Shown here in pieces: positions 52,596 through 64,000 of a stretch of 64,000 bases of DNA (within the stretch, counting starts at the first letter, position 1; every line of letters begins with the position of its first letter). The DNA lies in contig NC_134705.1 of assembly GCF_043290135.1 (NCBI RefSeq), positions 57,593,771-57,657,770 on the forward strand. The letters run 5' to 3'. Below the pieces are notes generated by a model that worked only from the letters and a program-made list of their open reading frames with translations, made no database searches and was not told the origin of the DNA. A program made the translations under genes and the position numbers. The stretch is from Rhipicephalus microplus. Taxonomy: Eukaryota; Arthropoda; Arachnida; Ixodida; Ixodidae.

Positions 52596-54404
52596 ACGCA
52601 TTCTTTATTTGCATTCGTCGGGTCAATGCTGCAGATGTCAGTTTTTAACACTCTCGCTGTAAAATTACCGATGTGTTTAGCCATATAGTTTAGCCGGATA
52701 GCGTTTACCTTGTTCACGAGCCCTAGCAGGTATGGTGGCGCCACCTATAGGAGCATGAATAAGGGTGGACAATATCTTTTTTTTTTTTTGAAAAAGGAGC
52801 ACAAAACTTTTAACGTCGTAAAAGAATGAGCGACAATCGGCGTCGTTTTGGAGCAATTCGATCACGTTATGTGGGTGCTCGCAAGGAACGGAACGAACCG
52901 CTTCTTGCAAGGCACGCGTTTCACTGGACAAACGTGAAGCGAGTATGTACGCCGAGTTTTTCAATGCGCAAGGACTCCTAAACCTGCACTTGCCTGTGGA
53001 CACGCCACCACGGAATTACGACGAAGAGGACACCGTATCACCAGCATCGCTGTAGTCTTCGCGGTCATTGCACGAGTAGCAGTTATATTGTAAGTCGATG
53101 AACAATGAGGTCATGGAAGCCCCCCCCCCCCCTACACACACATTGTTACATGAATTGTTGGTGATTTTGCCCATTGGTGGCGCACCAATGAGCAAACCTC
53201 TGCAGTGATTGTGGACAGTGGTGATAATAGCCTTCATAGAGTTTCATACAATAATACCTAGAGTGGAATGGGGTGCTATTGTCTACGCGGGCTCCTTCAG
53301 CGGCGTTTGTACCCTCATGGCAGCGAAGGGAAGTACTGGCTTCGGATCTGCTTCGGATGGATCATGTTCTTGAGATTCGCGACGCTTCTTTTTCGAGTGT
53401 TAAACAAAGTAATATGAAGTTATATTAAAATAAAAGTTGCTTCATTTTTGTACGCAACTTTTATTGCAAACTGTTCTGGTGATTAGGTGGTAGAAGGTAA
53501 ACCTCGACAAATATAACCACCATGATATGCATCGCTTCGCCATTGCGTTCCAGATTTGGCATCAAGATGTAAGAAACTTTTTTTTACAACATTTGAAAAC
53601 AAACATTCTTGGATTGCCTCGAGAGTACGCAAAATATATTTATGAAAATACCAGCACAGTATGGGGCGAGAAACACTTAATGATTTGTCTACTACGATGC
53701 CAGGTGCATCTGTTCAACTGGTCTGCCCCCAACCAATGAGGTCCTATACTATGTCTATCGAACCTCCTTGCCCCCAACGCAGCTCTTGTTTAGTTGTGAA
53801 GTCGAGCAGCAGAAGCGTGACAGGGCGTCTACTTCGTGTCACCGTCGTTTTGCAGTTGATGTCAACGAGTTTCGGCAAGACGCACTAACAACGAACGCGA
53901 AAGTGATGTAATATTCTGCACTGGCATTGGACGCTACATCTATGCGCAGCATTGAGCTGGCTGCACTTCGCTTAAACTGTCAAATATGTCTTAAACAGCC
54001 CCAGCATTTCAATAAATTGGGAGGCCTAGTAGTTTTTAGCATGTTGAACAACAAAGGCGCAGCTTAAGTCCTTTGCACCCACCCCACTACCCACTCTACG
54101 CGAAGAACGAAACTGAAACTGCCGCAAAATATTTGCAAACAATTCACTGGCTAACGCGATCCAATCCGAAGCCTGTACTTCCCGTACTTCCATAGAGGTA
54201 CTCCGTGCATAGAGATGAAAGTACACGATTGCAGCGCCAGATTCCTCTTTAGGTAATATTGGCTGAAAAACTATGATTGACATATTCAAACTCTAGGCTG
54301 GGGGCCAATGTTTCTGATTGTTAAGAACTTTTCGGTTATTTAAAAACGTTCAATTGAGCTTGTGGGAGTGTCGAAACTCTAACAAGATTGTCAGAATGAC
54401 TGTC
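52596..54404. other. mostly unassigned; short coding-like minus-strand frame
   Basis: On the minus strand 53003-52800 reads LKNSAYILASRLSSETRALQ, then VIELLQNDADCRSFFYDVKS, which looks coding but belongs to no family I know. A C13 run lies at 53120-53132 and a short AAAAGTTGC / GCAACTTTT inverted pair at about 53430. Confidence 0.3.
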
Positions 54405-54900
54405 GCCATCTATTAGTCTCACAATGAAGCGCCACATACAAAACGCGCTTTTATCCACCACTACGTCACCGCAGCCTTAGGCTCAAGGACGAATGCTTAG
54501 CCGAGTGGTAGAATGTCCGCCCCAGCTGCGGGAGGTCGTGGGTTTAAGTCCACGTGCCGCCAAATATCCACCGGTTTTACAAAGTGGGCCCTGGCGTCCC
54601 CCGGCCCGACAGTCGTCGTCATTCACGAGTGAAACGTGTAAAAAAGGCAGCCTGCGCCATTTAAATCACGTCGAAGCAGGTGAGCACGATGAGTTAAGGT
54701 GAACCTCGCACCCAAGAGACCGGTGTTTAGACCGCGTACAAGTTCACTACCATTCACTCATCACTAAGTACTCGAGCTGCATGTTGCGCACTTACCGCTC
54801 ACAGATCGCGTAACTGGCTCCTGTCGCAACATGGTCGATGTTCTTGACGGGTGGCACGTCAGAGAGGCTCCTTTTTCATATTTTACCTTTTGCTTGGTCC
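54405..54900 (+). repeat. composite repeat module E with SINE family B
   Basis: SINE B (54466-54690: CACCGCAGCCTTAGGCTC, GTGGTAGAATGTCCGCCCC) carries a small internal insertion in the head. The module ends GGGTGGCACGTCAGAGAGGC. Confidence 0.65.
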
Positions 54901-55990
54901 CCGCCTCTTGACACACACAACACATACAGATACACACAAACATGCTGGTGACATGTTGAATCGGGCTTCAGCGATACGCCCACTCTCTCTGCGAGACTGG
55001 TGGAAGTTCTTTCCGTGTAATTTTTCACGGCACCTGCACGGATGGTTGCCTGAACAAGAAATCGTCCACACAAAGCGTAAAAGTAGATTTACACGCCACA
55101 AATACGGCGACATGTGAACGCGGAAAAGCGCCGGCAAGGTATCTTCGAGTGAAAACTCGACATGAAGTTTTCGTCAGGGAATTTTTTCTCAGGAGGTGTT
55201 TGTCACGAGGAGACCGACTACCTTTCGTTAGCCACTGGTGGTCGATGTGAAAGTATGTAACTACTATAGGGCCCCACAACATTTAAAGTATAAATAAACT
55301 GCGTGGGCTGGTGCCAGAACCCCCTAACTGCCCCCTTGTTCGTACCTTGCTTTTGGTTGTATGTTCGCTCAGCGTAAGTAATTTGCGCATTACATTTTTT
55401 CGTCTTGAATAGATAGAATGGAAGATAAAAAGCTAAGGTATTCATATTTCCGGATAAGAAGGAACTTCCAAGGTCAACGGCCTCTCAATGTCGTGTGCGT
55501 ATAGGGGCAAATCATTGTCACGCAAAGTTGCTTGCTCTTTCGTACCTATTATGAGGAATTGGCGAAAAACTCATGAATATCATCAATGTCCACGGTTAGT
55601 ATGTGTATTTGCCGAGTTTCTTACTGGCTTGACAAATATTTGATGTGAAACGTTGGTCTCAGTGAAAGAAACGAAACTTTGGTACAGCAGCGTTCCATTT
55701 ATAAATCGTCCTTAAATCTTACAAGAAATGTAGGTAACAAACTGAGAGAATAAAACATTGATCGAGTCAAAGCACGATGCATAAAAAAAAACATACGTCC
55801 ATACGAAAGTTTTGGGCATGTGGCGCTTCTTTTGCTCGCGATTGCAAAGCCTTGGAAACTGACGTTTTTTGTAGTGATGACAGATGGCGACACCTTTCTG
55901 TTGTGACCGTTGCAGCGGTAGCTTTGAAAGGCGGTCCCTGTTAAACTTTGGGAGATATCCGCGAAGGATGGGCCGCAGTGCCAGAAAAGT
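54901..55990. other. unassigned stretch
   Basis: CA-rich at 54910-54945; no gene recognised. Confidence 0.35.
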
Positions 55991-56278
55991 TGAGTCGTGC
56001 AATCACACGAAGACAGGTGCTTAAATGCGCTAAACCTGGATAGAAAACATTCGCGCGACACGAGACCCTTTTGTATCGCCCACCCGCTGCATAACACTGT
56101 CCATTCTGTTCATTGATTGCGTGAATTCACACCAATCATTATGTCACTCCATCACTTACCCTTCCATTTTTAGCGTTTTTGCGTATATAGCACTCGCGCG
56201 CAGTTTTACATATTCACGCAAAATTTACGCCAGATGGGTCAGCGCATAAATGAATGGCACATCGTCGAAATGGCGCGA

Positions 56279-56500
56279 CCATCGCAGCCGTGACCTCGTG
56301 GTAAAGTGTCCGCTTCGGGTGCGGGAGGTCGGGGGTTTCAATTCCATTGCCGCCGGTCACCCACCGGTTTCTGCAAAATGGGCACAAGTGCTCCCCCGGC
56401 CTGGAACTTGGCTATTCAGTGGTGACGTCGCTTGGGAAAGGAGCCTGCGCCCTAAAAACCAGTCGAAACACACGTGAGCAAAAAACGTGAGACCTACTCG
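56279..56500 (+). repeat. tRNA-like SINE family B, copy 6
   Basis: TCGCAGCCGTGACCTCGTGG opens the head. Box B is mutated (GGTTTCAATTCC); CACCCACCGGTTTCTGCAAA follows. Confidence 0.78.
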
Positions 56501-57480
56501 AATAGGGCAGGCACAGCGCCGTGCTCTCAATCGGGCTGCAGAAATTAGGTGCCTTTCTCCTCTTCCCACCATTACCACCACCAGTCGAATGGGCGGTAGG
56601 GTGGCCCTAACTGATTCGTATGTCTCTTCGTTTAGTCAGGTGGATTTCACGGACAATGATGAAGAAGTCTTGGTAGTAGAATACTTGTGCCCAGCTGTTG
56701 GTGGTCCAGTTGTCACACGGGGAACTTGGAAGATGACGTCATACGTGACGTACGTTCGATGGGAGCAGCGTAGACGCGGTACTTGCTCACGGTGCCGTGC
56801 GGTCTGGCTCAATACGCAAGGGTTGTGTGCCTGGGAGGGAAGCACAACGAGGAGGCTCTTTCTTTACTTCACTTTTCGTGTCGTGTCCGATGTAAGGTAA
56901 ATTTTACGGGTACGTGCGACAGAAATTGGATGCACCCAATTTATGTCGGGTGCACCCAAAAAATTGGGTGCGCCCCAAACTGTTGCACTAAATGTGAAGA
57001 ATTAGGGCAGTGTTTTGGAATGGAAACCAATGATCCTCATAGGAGACAAGCCATAGGGAAGCTCTGCATTGAATGGGTCCAGCAAAAAAAAGGCGTTCTT
57101 GAAAGAAATGTTCCCGGAATTCAGTCACCAGCATAAACGTCCCCGGAAAATACGCCTATAGAAGAAATTTCCCCATTGGGGTTGTCGGAAACAACGGCCC
57201 CTCACGGACACCATCGAACGTCGTGCCTTCGACTCGCCAATTCAATGTTTCTCAAAGAAAAAGAAAGAACAGGTGCGCGCGAACATTGCAGTTTACTGAA
57301 AGATTACTGGCGAAGCCCTCATACCAACTGTCGCAACATATCTGTATAAGTGTAAATCATTTCAGATGCAATCATCACATAAAATTCTCATGCCATGTAG
57401 ATGTTATCTATTAATGCACGCGCTTGATAAGACATAAAGGGGGTGGCAGTTCAGCACCCATGCATTTCATCCGGGGGCCG

Positions 57481-57781
57481 CATATTTGCAAGATGTTTCA
57501 GCGCGCGAACAAAGGAAAAAGGACAGGGTAGACGGAAAAAGCGCTGACTTCCAACTAACTTTATTTCACAGAGTGGCAAGAATATATACTGCTAAAAAGA
57601 ATGATAACAGAGCATGAAGGTAAAATGCAAGCCTAATCTACACATCAGCAACCAAACACGTGTGACGGGTCCTCTATTGCCTTTTGCCACTCTGTGAAAT
57701 AAAGTTAGTTGGAAGTCAGCGCTCTTTCTGTCTACCCTGTCCTTTCCCTTTGTTCACGCGCTAAAACATCTTGCAAATATG
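57481..57781. mobile_element. foldback element with about 100-bp inverted arms
   Basis: The left arm 57481-57582 (CATATTTGCAAGATGTTTCA through CACAGAGTGGCAA) is matched in reverse complement by 57683-57781 (TTGCCACTCTGTGAAATAAA through ATCTTGCAAATATG) with few differences. The loop of about 100 bp has no coding capacity. Its high arm similarity suggests it is younger than the foldback at 28189. Confidence 0.9.
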
Positions 57782-58239
57782 ACTACACACCAACTAGCCC
57801 AAGCTTCCACTCTTGCGGGGGCCGCAGTTTGGATCCACCAACGCTCTTCAGTCAAGTACACGCTTTCAGGATCTCATACTGGTCCTGGGGTTGACTTAGC
57901 GGTACTGATTTGCAGAATGTAAAATTCAACGAAGGAGTGGAGAGAATGAAGTTGAATCACGGAGGAACAAAGCTGTGCCTGGAACGTTATATGTACGGCC
58001 TCACCATACTTGTGAAGTTGTGCACAACGCATTTCATGCAAAGGCGCTTTAATTACGTATACGAATCCACAATAAGCGACTATACTTAAGCTTTCACCAC
58101 AGCCAGCCTGCAGAAAATGTTGCGGTTAGTACTGCAAGAAGAAGGCAGCAATTGAAGGAGACTACACTTGTCTCCATACCGAAAATGCGCTGATGTTGTT
58201 GCAGATGCCGCGAGAAACCTTAAATACTGAACGATCCCT

Positions 58240-58665
58240 ACTGAAACGTTCCGTATGAAATCTTACGGAAAATATATGGACTCCGTAAGATTTCCTTATG
58301 CTTCATACGGAAAAAATATTGAGTTTTATGGAAATATACGGAAGTTGTATGGCACTTACGGAAAGCTTCTTATGGAGTATAAGGAAGGATAAGGAAATTG
58401 TATGGCGTATACGGAAAGCTTTTTATGGAGTATACGGAAAGATAAGGAAAATGTATGGCATATATGGAAAGCTTTTTATGGAGTATATGAAAGGATAAGG
58501 AAAGATAAGGAAACTTATGGAGCATACGGAGAGTTCATGATGGAAGATATGGAAGGATAAGGAAAGTGTATGGAGTGTACAGAAGCTTTCATAAGGAAAA
58601 TGTAGAATGTAAGGTCTTACGGAAATATACAGATTTTGTAAGGTGCTTACGAAAATGTGCAATAG
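58240..58665 (+). repeat. TACGGAAA/ATAAGGAAA minisatellite
   Basis: Degenerate units built on TACGGAAA, ATAAGGAAA and TTATGGAGTATA repeat through 420 bp. The longest near-identical pair is about 58 bp apart (GGAAAGCTTTTTATGGAGTA at 58418 and 58467). Frames on both strands are by-products. Confidence 0.85.
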
Positions 58666-59775
58666 TGTATGAAAGGCATGTGGATTGTTGCAAAAATGTG
58701 GAAACTCTACAGTTGCCTGTTGTCACATTTTCAGCAGGAAATCCGAGCTCTATAAAGTTATAAATGAATGCACAGTGACATATATAGTACAAAAGAATAA
58801 CGCAGGCTAGTCTGTGTTGTCAGTCACCGCTGTTCGCCCTTTTTCAGAATGAATACAACTTCTGCAGATGACCAGGTGCTAAAGTCTGTCACACGGAAAA
58901 TGTGTCAATCACAAGGAATCACAATAACTGTCATTTTACTTGCATGCTGTCACACGAAAACAAATCAAGCAAAAAAGCATAACTTCGAGGGCTCGTTTTT
59001 TGGTAGAAACAATAATAATGAGAACTAAATTCAATGTGAATGAACTTGTCAATATTATTGAAATTGTTCTCATTAACATTGGCAATGAGAAATGTCATTT
59101 TAAAATATCGACCATGAGCTTAGCTTTCCTGAGCACCGACAAAAGAAATGAAAATCTATGAAAACTAATTGCATGTAGCCTAAAGATAATTTTTTATTGA
59201 TAGTATGTGCTCCTACAATATAAATAGAGTTATACACAACTTGCCACAGCTTCACGACAGAAACGAGGTAGGGGCAGAGGGAGTGGTCAGAAAAATAATT
59301 AAGTATGAGAGCACAACTGATATGTACAAACACATATTGGTGCTTATCATTGATGCATGGATGGTCGTGTATAGAGCTGGGTCGTTTTGAGATTTTCAAA
59401 AGCATTGTTTCAGACCATCATGCAGATTACGCTTCAATTGTAGTGCTACATAAGACACAACTTATGGGCCAGCTTTAATGAATGAGAAGATTATAGGTTA
59501 AACAAATGCTTTAAAATATATCATATCATGGCTGCATGTACGCATACAAGCTATGTAAAGCGCAATAAAGTGAGGATGCATGAGCTTCTCTCGATGCTTC
59601 AGTTCTACATAGATGCTTCAACTGTGCTGCAAAGAAATTTAACCAATGTCTGTGTGTGCAACATTGTCCATTTTAAACTATCTATATGTATATATAAAAT
59701 TCCTACTGCGAGTTAAGCTACGTAGCACTCCATAAATCTTCCTTTTATTAAGGGCAATTTTTCAAACAATCAACA
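58666..59775. other. unassigned AT-rich stretch
   Basis: No convincing gene or repeat. Confidence 0.4.
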
Positions 59776-60015
59776 TTATTCATTTTCTGTCTCATGACTT
59801 CGTGCCCGCAATTCTTGGTTGGGCTCGATCACAATTGTGCAGCCCTTATTTTGGAGGAATCAAAAAACATCAGCCAAAATATATTTTGGAACTGCTTCTC
59901 GGTGATATTGCCTTCCCTCAACTGCCACAGCTTGAGATGAGTCATATAGCAAGTCTCGCGCATACCTAGGGCCTACCCTTGAAGGAACTGGTCCGTCTGT
60001 GAAATGCTCAGTTTT
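59776..60015 (-). pseudogene. unrecognised coding relic
   Basis: A minus-strand frame of about 79 codons reads TDGPVPSRVGPRYARDLLYD, then AVEGRQYHREAVPKYILADV, one in-frame TGA, then FLQNKGCTIVIEPNQELRAR and a TAA. Codon and residue composition look protein-coding, and the frame stays open on both sides of one stop. No family recognised; it may be an exon of a broken host gene or element. Confidence 0.4.
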
Positions 60016-60269
60016 TTCTCAAATAAACTTTTTTGTTTGAGTTTTCTCACTTCTCGAGTCCCTTCACAATCAAGCAGACCCAATGTTCCCCTTAGTAGTT
60101 ATTTTGTTATAATATGAAATAAATAAAAAAATGAATAATGAAAATAAAAATACAAATAACTGTTGCGCAAAAAACACAGTCCCACATACGTACTTGAACG
60201 CAATATTGCTTTTATTTTGTTTTAGAACCTAAGGCATTAGAAAAGATAGCAGTACAATAAAAACGTTGA

Positions 60270-60375
60270 AAAAAAAATTAAACTTGGCGGGACTCAAACC
60301 TGCGCCACTTAGCTGTGCTCGCGTACGTAATTTAGTGCGTTAGCTTGCTAAGCTATTCGCGCTGAAGGCACCACA
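60270..60375 (-). repeat. tRNA-like segment, minus strand
   Basis: In reverse complement it shows AATAGCTTAGCAAGCTAACG and GGTTTGAGTCCCGCC (box B-like), next to an A-rich tail. It may be the head of a third SINE type or a tRNA pseudogene. Confidence 0.4.
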
Positions 60376-63300
60376 CTAGTTTAAGTTATGTATATAAATT
60401 TGCTTTTTACACGCTATGTGTTGGCATATTTATGTACGATATGCGATCGTATCTATTGTTGTGTGCATATGTTTTGGGATTGTATATACGTCACATGCTT
60501 TTCGCATGTCTTTCAACTATAGATTGCTGCCCCGCCGCGGATGAAAACAGGTATTTTTACACCCACACACAAGCTTGAGCAGTTGAAGGTTGTTTTCGGG
60601 GCTATCTTGTGATTGCGTCGGCCACCACAGGGAATTAGAGTGATACGCCATTAATCCCTGCATCTAGCTGTATTTTACTTAGTAGCTCTATCGCTTGATG
60701 ACAAATCGAGCGCGGGGCGCGACGTTATTGCGCACGACCATACCTCGTGTAGTGGCGACATCAGCTGATTGCGCCTGCCGGCTTGCTTCGATTTGCTTCA
60801 GAGCAAAGAAATGTCATTCCTTGAAAGATTGCATACTGCAATATGTCAAAATGTTACTGCTTTGTAGCCATCCTATGATTCATTGAGAATTGATAACTCT
60901 GATATCACTACTGTAGAGCTTTGCGTCGGCGACACGCACCGAACGTGAAATCGCACTACGTCTGTCGTAGAAGCAGTAGGAAGCTGTCGTCTGCTAGAAC
61001 AAAAACAAAACAAAGACCTGGAAAATATTCATAAGTTGTAACTTGTTTTTTGAATAACCATTTATCACTTTTAAAATTATTTTGCCAGATAACATACATT
61101 TTTTTTCAGTTTAAAGCAGCGACAGATGTTTTTTTTTTATTTTTCTCACACAGATATCCAAGTCAAATCTATTCACAGCTAGAGCCACATGTTGTTTGTC
61201 TTCTTTGTTTTCGTGGGCATGCCTTTTCGGTGCGTCTATGTGTTCGCGCTGCTACACACGAGAGCCCGAAATGTTAAATTTACGCAAGGAAGCGCCGTTC
61301 CTCGTTCGTGTGATGTGCTAAGATTGCGCCCTATTCCCGTGGTTGTTCGAGTGCGGATCAAGTGCGAGTCGTCCAAGGAATCGGCGTGTTGGGCGGGTGC
61401 TCGAAGGACTCCGAGGTGACGGCTGACGCCTGTGGTCGCTTCCCTCAGGACAGTGTGAAAGAAACTAAAGGTAAGGGGGACACTTTTTTATGTAGACCAA
61501 GTATGCCACTCAGTGCAAGTGTGTGTTGCTGCACTCGAACGAGGCGTCGTGAAACGGCAACCTTACGCGCCTTTGCGAGTGCGGTTGCGGATTCGCTTCG
61601 ACAATGCTAACGCCAGCAGAGCCATGGCGCATCGGCGCGGCCTTACTGGAGCTAATTCGAGACAACTGCGGCAACATGCATGTGTATGGTGATCGATTTT
61701 TTTCATATGTGCAATGTAGTGAGGAAGACGCACATGGCGCTTGCTACGTTGTTGATTAAACGAAGCCTGCAGTGCCATTTGATGCAAAGCAGCATTTTGT
61801 TTACGTTCGCGAGCGATACAATTTGTAACTTGGCTCGATTCACCTAGGCAACTGCCTAAGTGGGTTGATTAGCATACGTTCACGGTAGAGCGTTATTATG
61901 CCCCTAAACAGTGGCGTGTGCTTGTTAAAAGATATAATGTGTGTGCCTAGTGTAGAGAGAGGTGTTCGTGCAATCTGCATGTGTACCTGCAAGACGCCTT
62001 TGCTTGTAACTAATAATGTACCGGCCAGCACCTACATTGTACGCCTGACTTTGAAGAAAACTTGCATGCACAATGTGAGATTTTGTAATCTGCCAGAGTT
62101 GCTTTTTATAAAATAATACACTGCCAGCATGTTCAAAATATGTTTCGCTGCTGTGTGGCAGGGGTGCGGTTATCACGCTGTTCTGTAGTTGCTGATGCAA
62201 GCACTTATAGTTTTGATGCGTTAATATTTCTCTTCTAACTCATCAGGTGTTTGGCTGTTTCAGCACAAACAAGGCAAAGAGACAAGGAAGACGGGTAATG
62301 ACAGGACCAGTGCCGACTTTTGTTTGCAGGAGAATACCCATGTTGGTGTATTTATTGTGACAGCCTTTCTGTGTTGCTTTTTTGCCCAATTTATGCAACT
62401 ACACAGTTGTCAGCAATTTGAGAGAGAACACTGAAATTAGCTTTTAAAGATCATGGTGACTAAATGCCTAGTGATTCACAGCACAAAGTAACAACAAAAG
62501 ACATCAGTATGATCAATGTGGACGAGTACAGTCTTGCATCTAAAAAATATATTGTGCAAAATGTTGCCTAAGTAAGAAACCTCTTTATGTTTGCAAATAG
62601 TGTGACGTCACTTCGAGCACCGTGCCAGCCATTCCCTCTCTCTGTGCGAGGGCTGGTTGGCAAGGAAGTTGTTTGTGACGTTCCTGATAGACCACTGAGA
62701 TGTATGCGATTCTAAACCTGTAGCCTAATATATTCGTAATCTTTTGTGCGGTTACATCGCTGCATCTGACACCTACAACTTATTTGCATATTTACATTGC
62801 TCCTTCAGGACCTAACACACAAACTTGTTGTTTGCATTGTCACTTCATGAATATCGAGCGGTAAAGGTACTGAGTATATGCGAAACAAGAATCTCTGCTT
62901 ATTACATGAAGACATATGAGGTCTTCGATAAAACGAGTTATACCTTTATTGGGCTTGCGTACTCGTCGGGGCGATTCATACATGCAGCTTCAGCAAATGG
63001 TATCTTCCAGCCCGGTGACCATGCAATTTTTTTCTGCACACAGCGCAAACACCGAGATGTACCCACTCGCATATGGTCGCGTCAAGTGCATATTTACCTT
63101 GACTAAAATGTCAAATCAAGTTTTTAATCGACCGGTCCCTGCCATGAGTGCTAACATCTTCGCAAACAAGACACATTGTTATTGACACTGCACACACCAC
63201 ACACGATATTCTCAGTTGAACCGATATTCTCAATACCTTTCAATGCACACTACATGCCGCAATCAACAGTGCACATTTTTGAAGACTATTTCGCTGTTCC

Positions 63301-64000
63301 TCGCACAGGCCACCACGTGTGTTCACTTCTTCAAGATAAACAGACAGCGTGGCAAATATTTTACCACACAGTTTACCACACAGCTAGATGTTTACTGACA
63401 CATACTACAGCTAATGTCGACATTGTAACGTGAAGTGTAAGCTTTGGAAAATTAAAACTTGCCACAAACATCGCACGACTGTACCGGGCTGAACCACCAG
63501 CGGGAGTGTTTTTCCAGCCACACCTTTTACATGTGCCAGTGACATCATGCTGTGACGTACCTCGGTAGGGGTCTATCGCTGCATACTTTATGTGAATGAT
63601 GGTCCTGTTAGTGAAAGCAGGCATTGTTGATTTCGTAACTTGTTCATTCCCAACTGGACCTTCATTTGCACGAGTTGTCTGACTGATATTCAGGCGAACT
63701 TTTGTGCAATAAATTATACAGTTGGCAGTCTGTGCTTGCCCCATACTGTTGTTACTGGTGTTTCTTGTTGTTACTTTGCACTGCTCATTACTGCTCACTT
63801 ACAAAAACTAGCCTATCTTGCCGCTGTTTTAGACAAGATGCAGCTGGCAAGTGCGATAGTGTTCATAACTAAATTCTCAAGAAAAAATTATCGTTTCATA
63901 TTCAGTTAGTTGCATTCATATCAGTACAATATAAGAAATCATTGATTAAACATGAATCCGTGTTCCTTCACATAATGCTCACAACTTTTATATCAAATTG
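60376..64000. other. mostly unassigned
   Basis: A GC-richer patch at 61230-61480 ends AACTAAAG followed by GTAAGG (61470), which could be a 5-prime exon with a splice donor, but no protein is recognisable. A segment at 62270-62340 (CAAAGAGACAAGGAAGACGG) loosely resembles foldback arms. Nothing else supported. Confidence 0.35.

Larger units (their letters stand above)
55991..58213 (+). repeat. segmental duplication, copy 2 (partner 37311-39170)
   Basis: Collinear with copy 1 in direct orientation, about 18.7 kb away. It contains a foldback element (57481-57781) absent from copy 1 and a local GGTGCACCC hairpin (56935-56975). It lacks the SINE of copy 1. Confidence 0.8.

Noticed and set aside
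58298..58662. Small proteins in the TACGGAAA minisatellite
   Set aside because: Both strands are open because of repeat composition.
1..64000. CRISPR arrays, bacterial operons, prophage or plasmid features
   Set aside because: No regularly spaced repeats with unique spacers and no dense gene packing; introns, SINEs and LINEs point to an animal genome.

Overview
This window looks like nuclear DNA of an ixodid (hard) tick. It carries many copies of a tRNA-headed SINE that I recognise from memory as the tick Ruka type. It also has one clear host exon, the first coding exon of a secreted type-2 cystatin typical of tick saliva and gut, and otherwise mostly decayed eukaryotic transposable elements. 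There is no bacterial-style gene packing, no rRNA and no CRISPR array. Assignment to a genus is not possible from the sequence alone.

Layout: 0-5.9 kb holds a broken THAP/P-element-like transposase (minus strand), cut by a SINE and flanked by a SINE nested inside a SINE, then a diverged repeat pair and GACG/GACA satellites. 5.9-10.4 kb is a decayed minus-strand non-LTR retrotransposon with an esterase-like ORF1 region, endonuclease and reverse transcriptase, abutting a small inverted-repeat element with three 60-bp tandem units. 11.7-20.5 kb holds two oppositely oriented pieces of one LTR family (the second followed by a primer-binding-like site and a gag relic), the cystatin exon, and several SINEs. 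21.6-25.5 kb is a piggyBac-type element whose transposase is broken by one stop codon and one poly-A frameshift, accompanied by four copies of a 16-bp near-palindrome. 27.7-33 kb holds weak host-gene-like exons (one BEN-domain-like), a foldback element and a 940-bp pogo/Tigger-like non-autonomous element.

33.98-36.46 kb is the oddest element: a retrotransposon gag-protease segment bounded by inverted copies of the LTR promoter region, one of which contains a flipped promoter unit; an AT-rich hairpin with three perfect CArG-type boxes lies next to it. 37.3-39.2 kb and 56.0-58.2 kb are two copies of a roughly 2-kb duplicated block; one gained a SINE and the other a foldback element after duplication, and one preserves the SINE's empty site. 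Between them lies a nearly complete 5.7-kb I-group LINE (40.28-46.00 kb, 10-bp target duplication) and a set of diverged modules that each carry a second tRNA-like SINE. The last 6 kb is mostly unassigned, with a TACGGAAA-type minisatellite and one unrecognised coding relic.

How parts relate: the SINEs must have been moved by LINE machinery, and both LINEs here are candidate families for that role. The DNA elements (P-like, piggyBac, pogo-like, foldbacks) are all defective in this window. Only the cystatin exon has the look of an intact host gene part; its remaining exons were not found. All names rest on motif recognition by eye; no database search was run.
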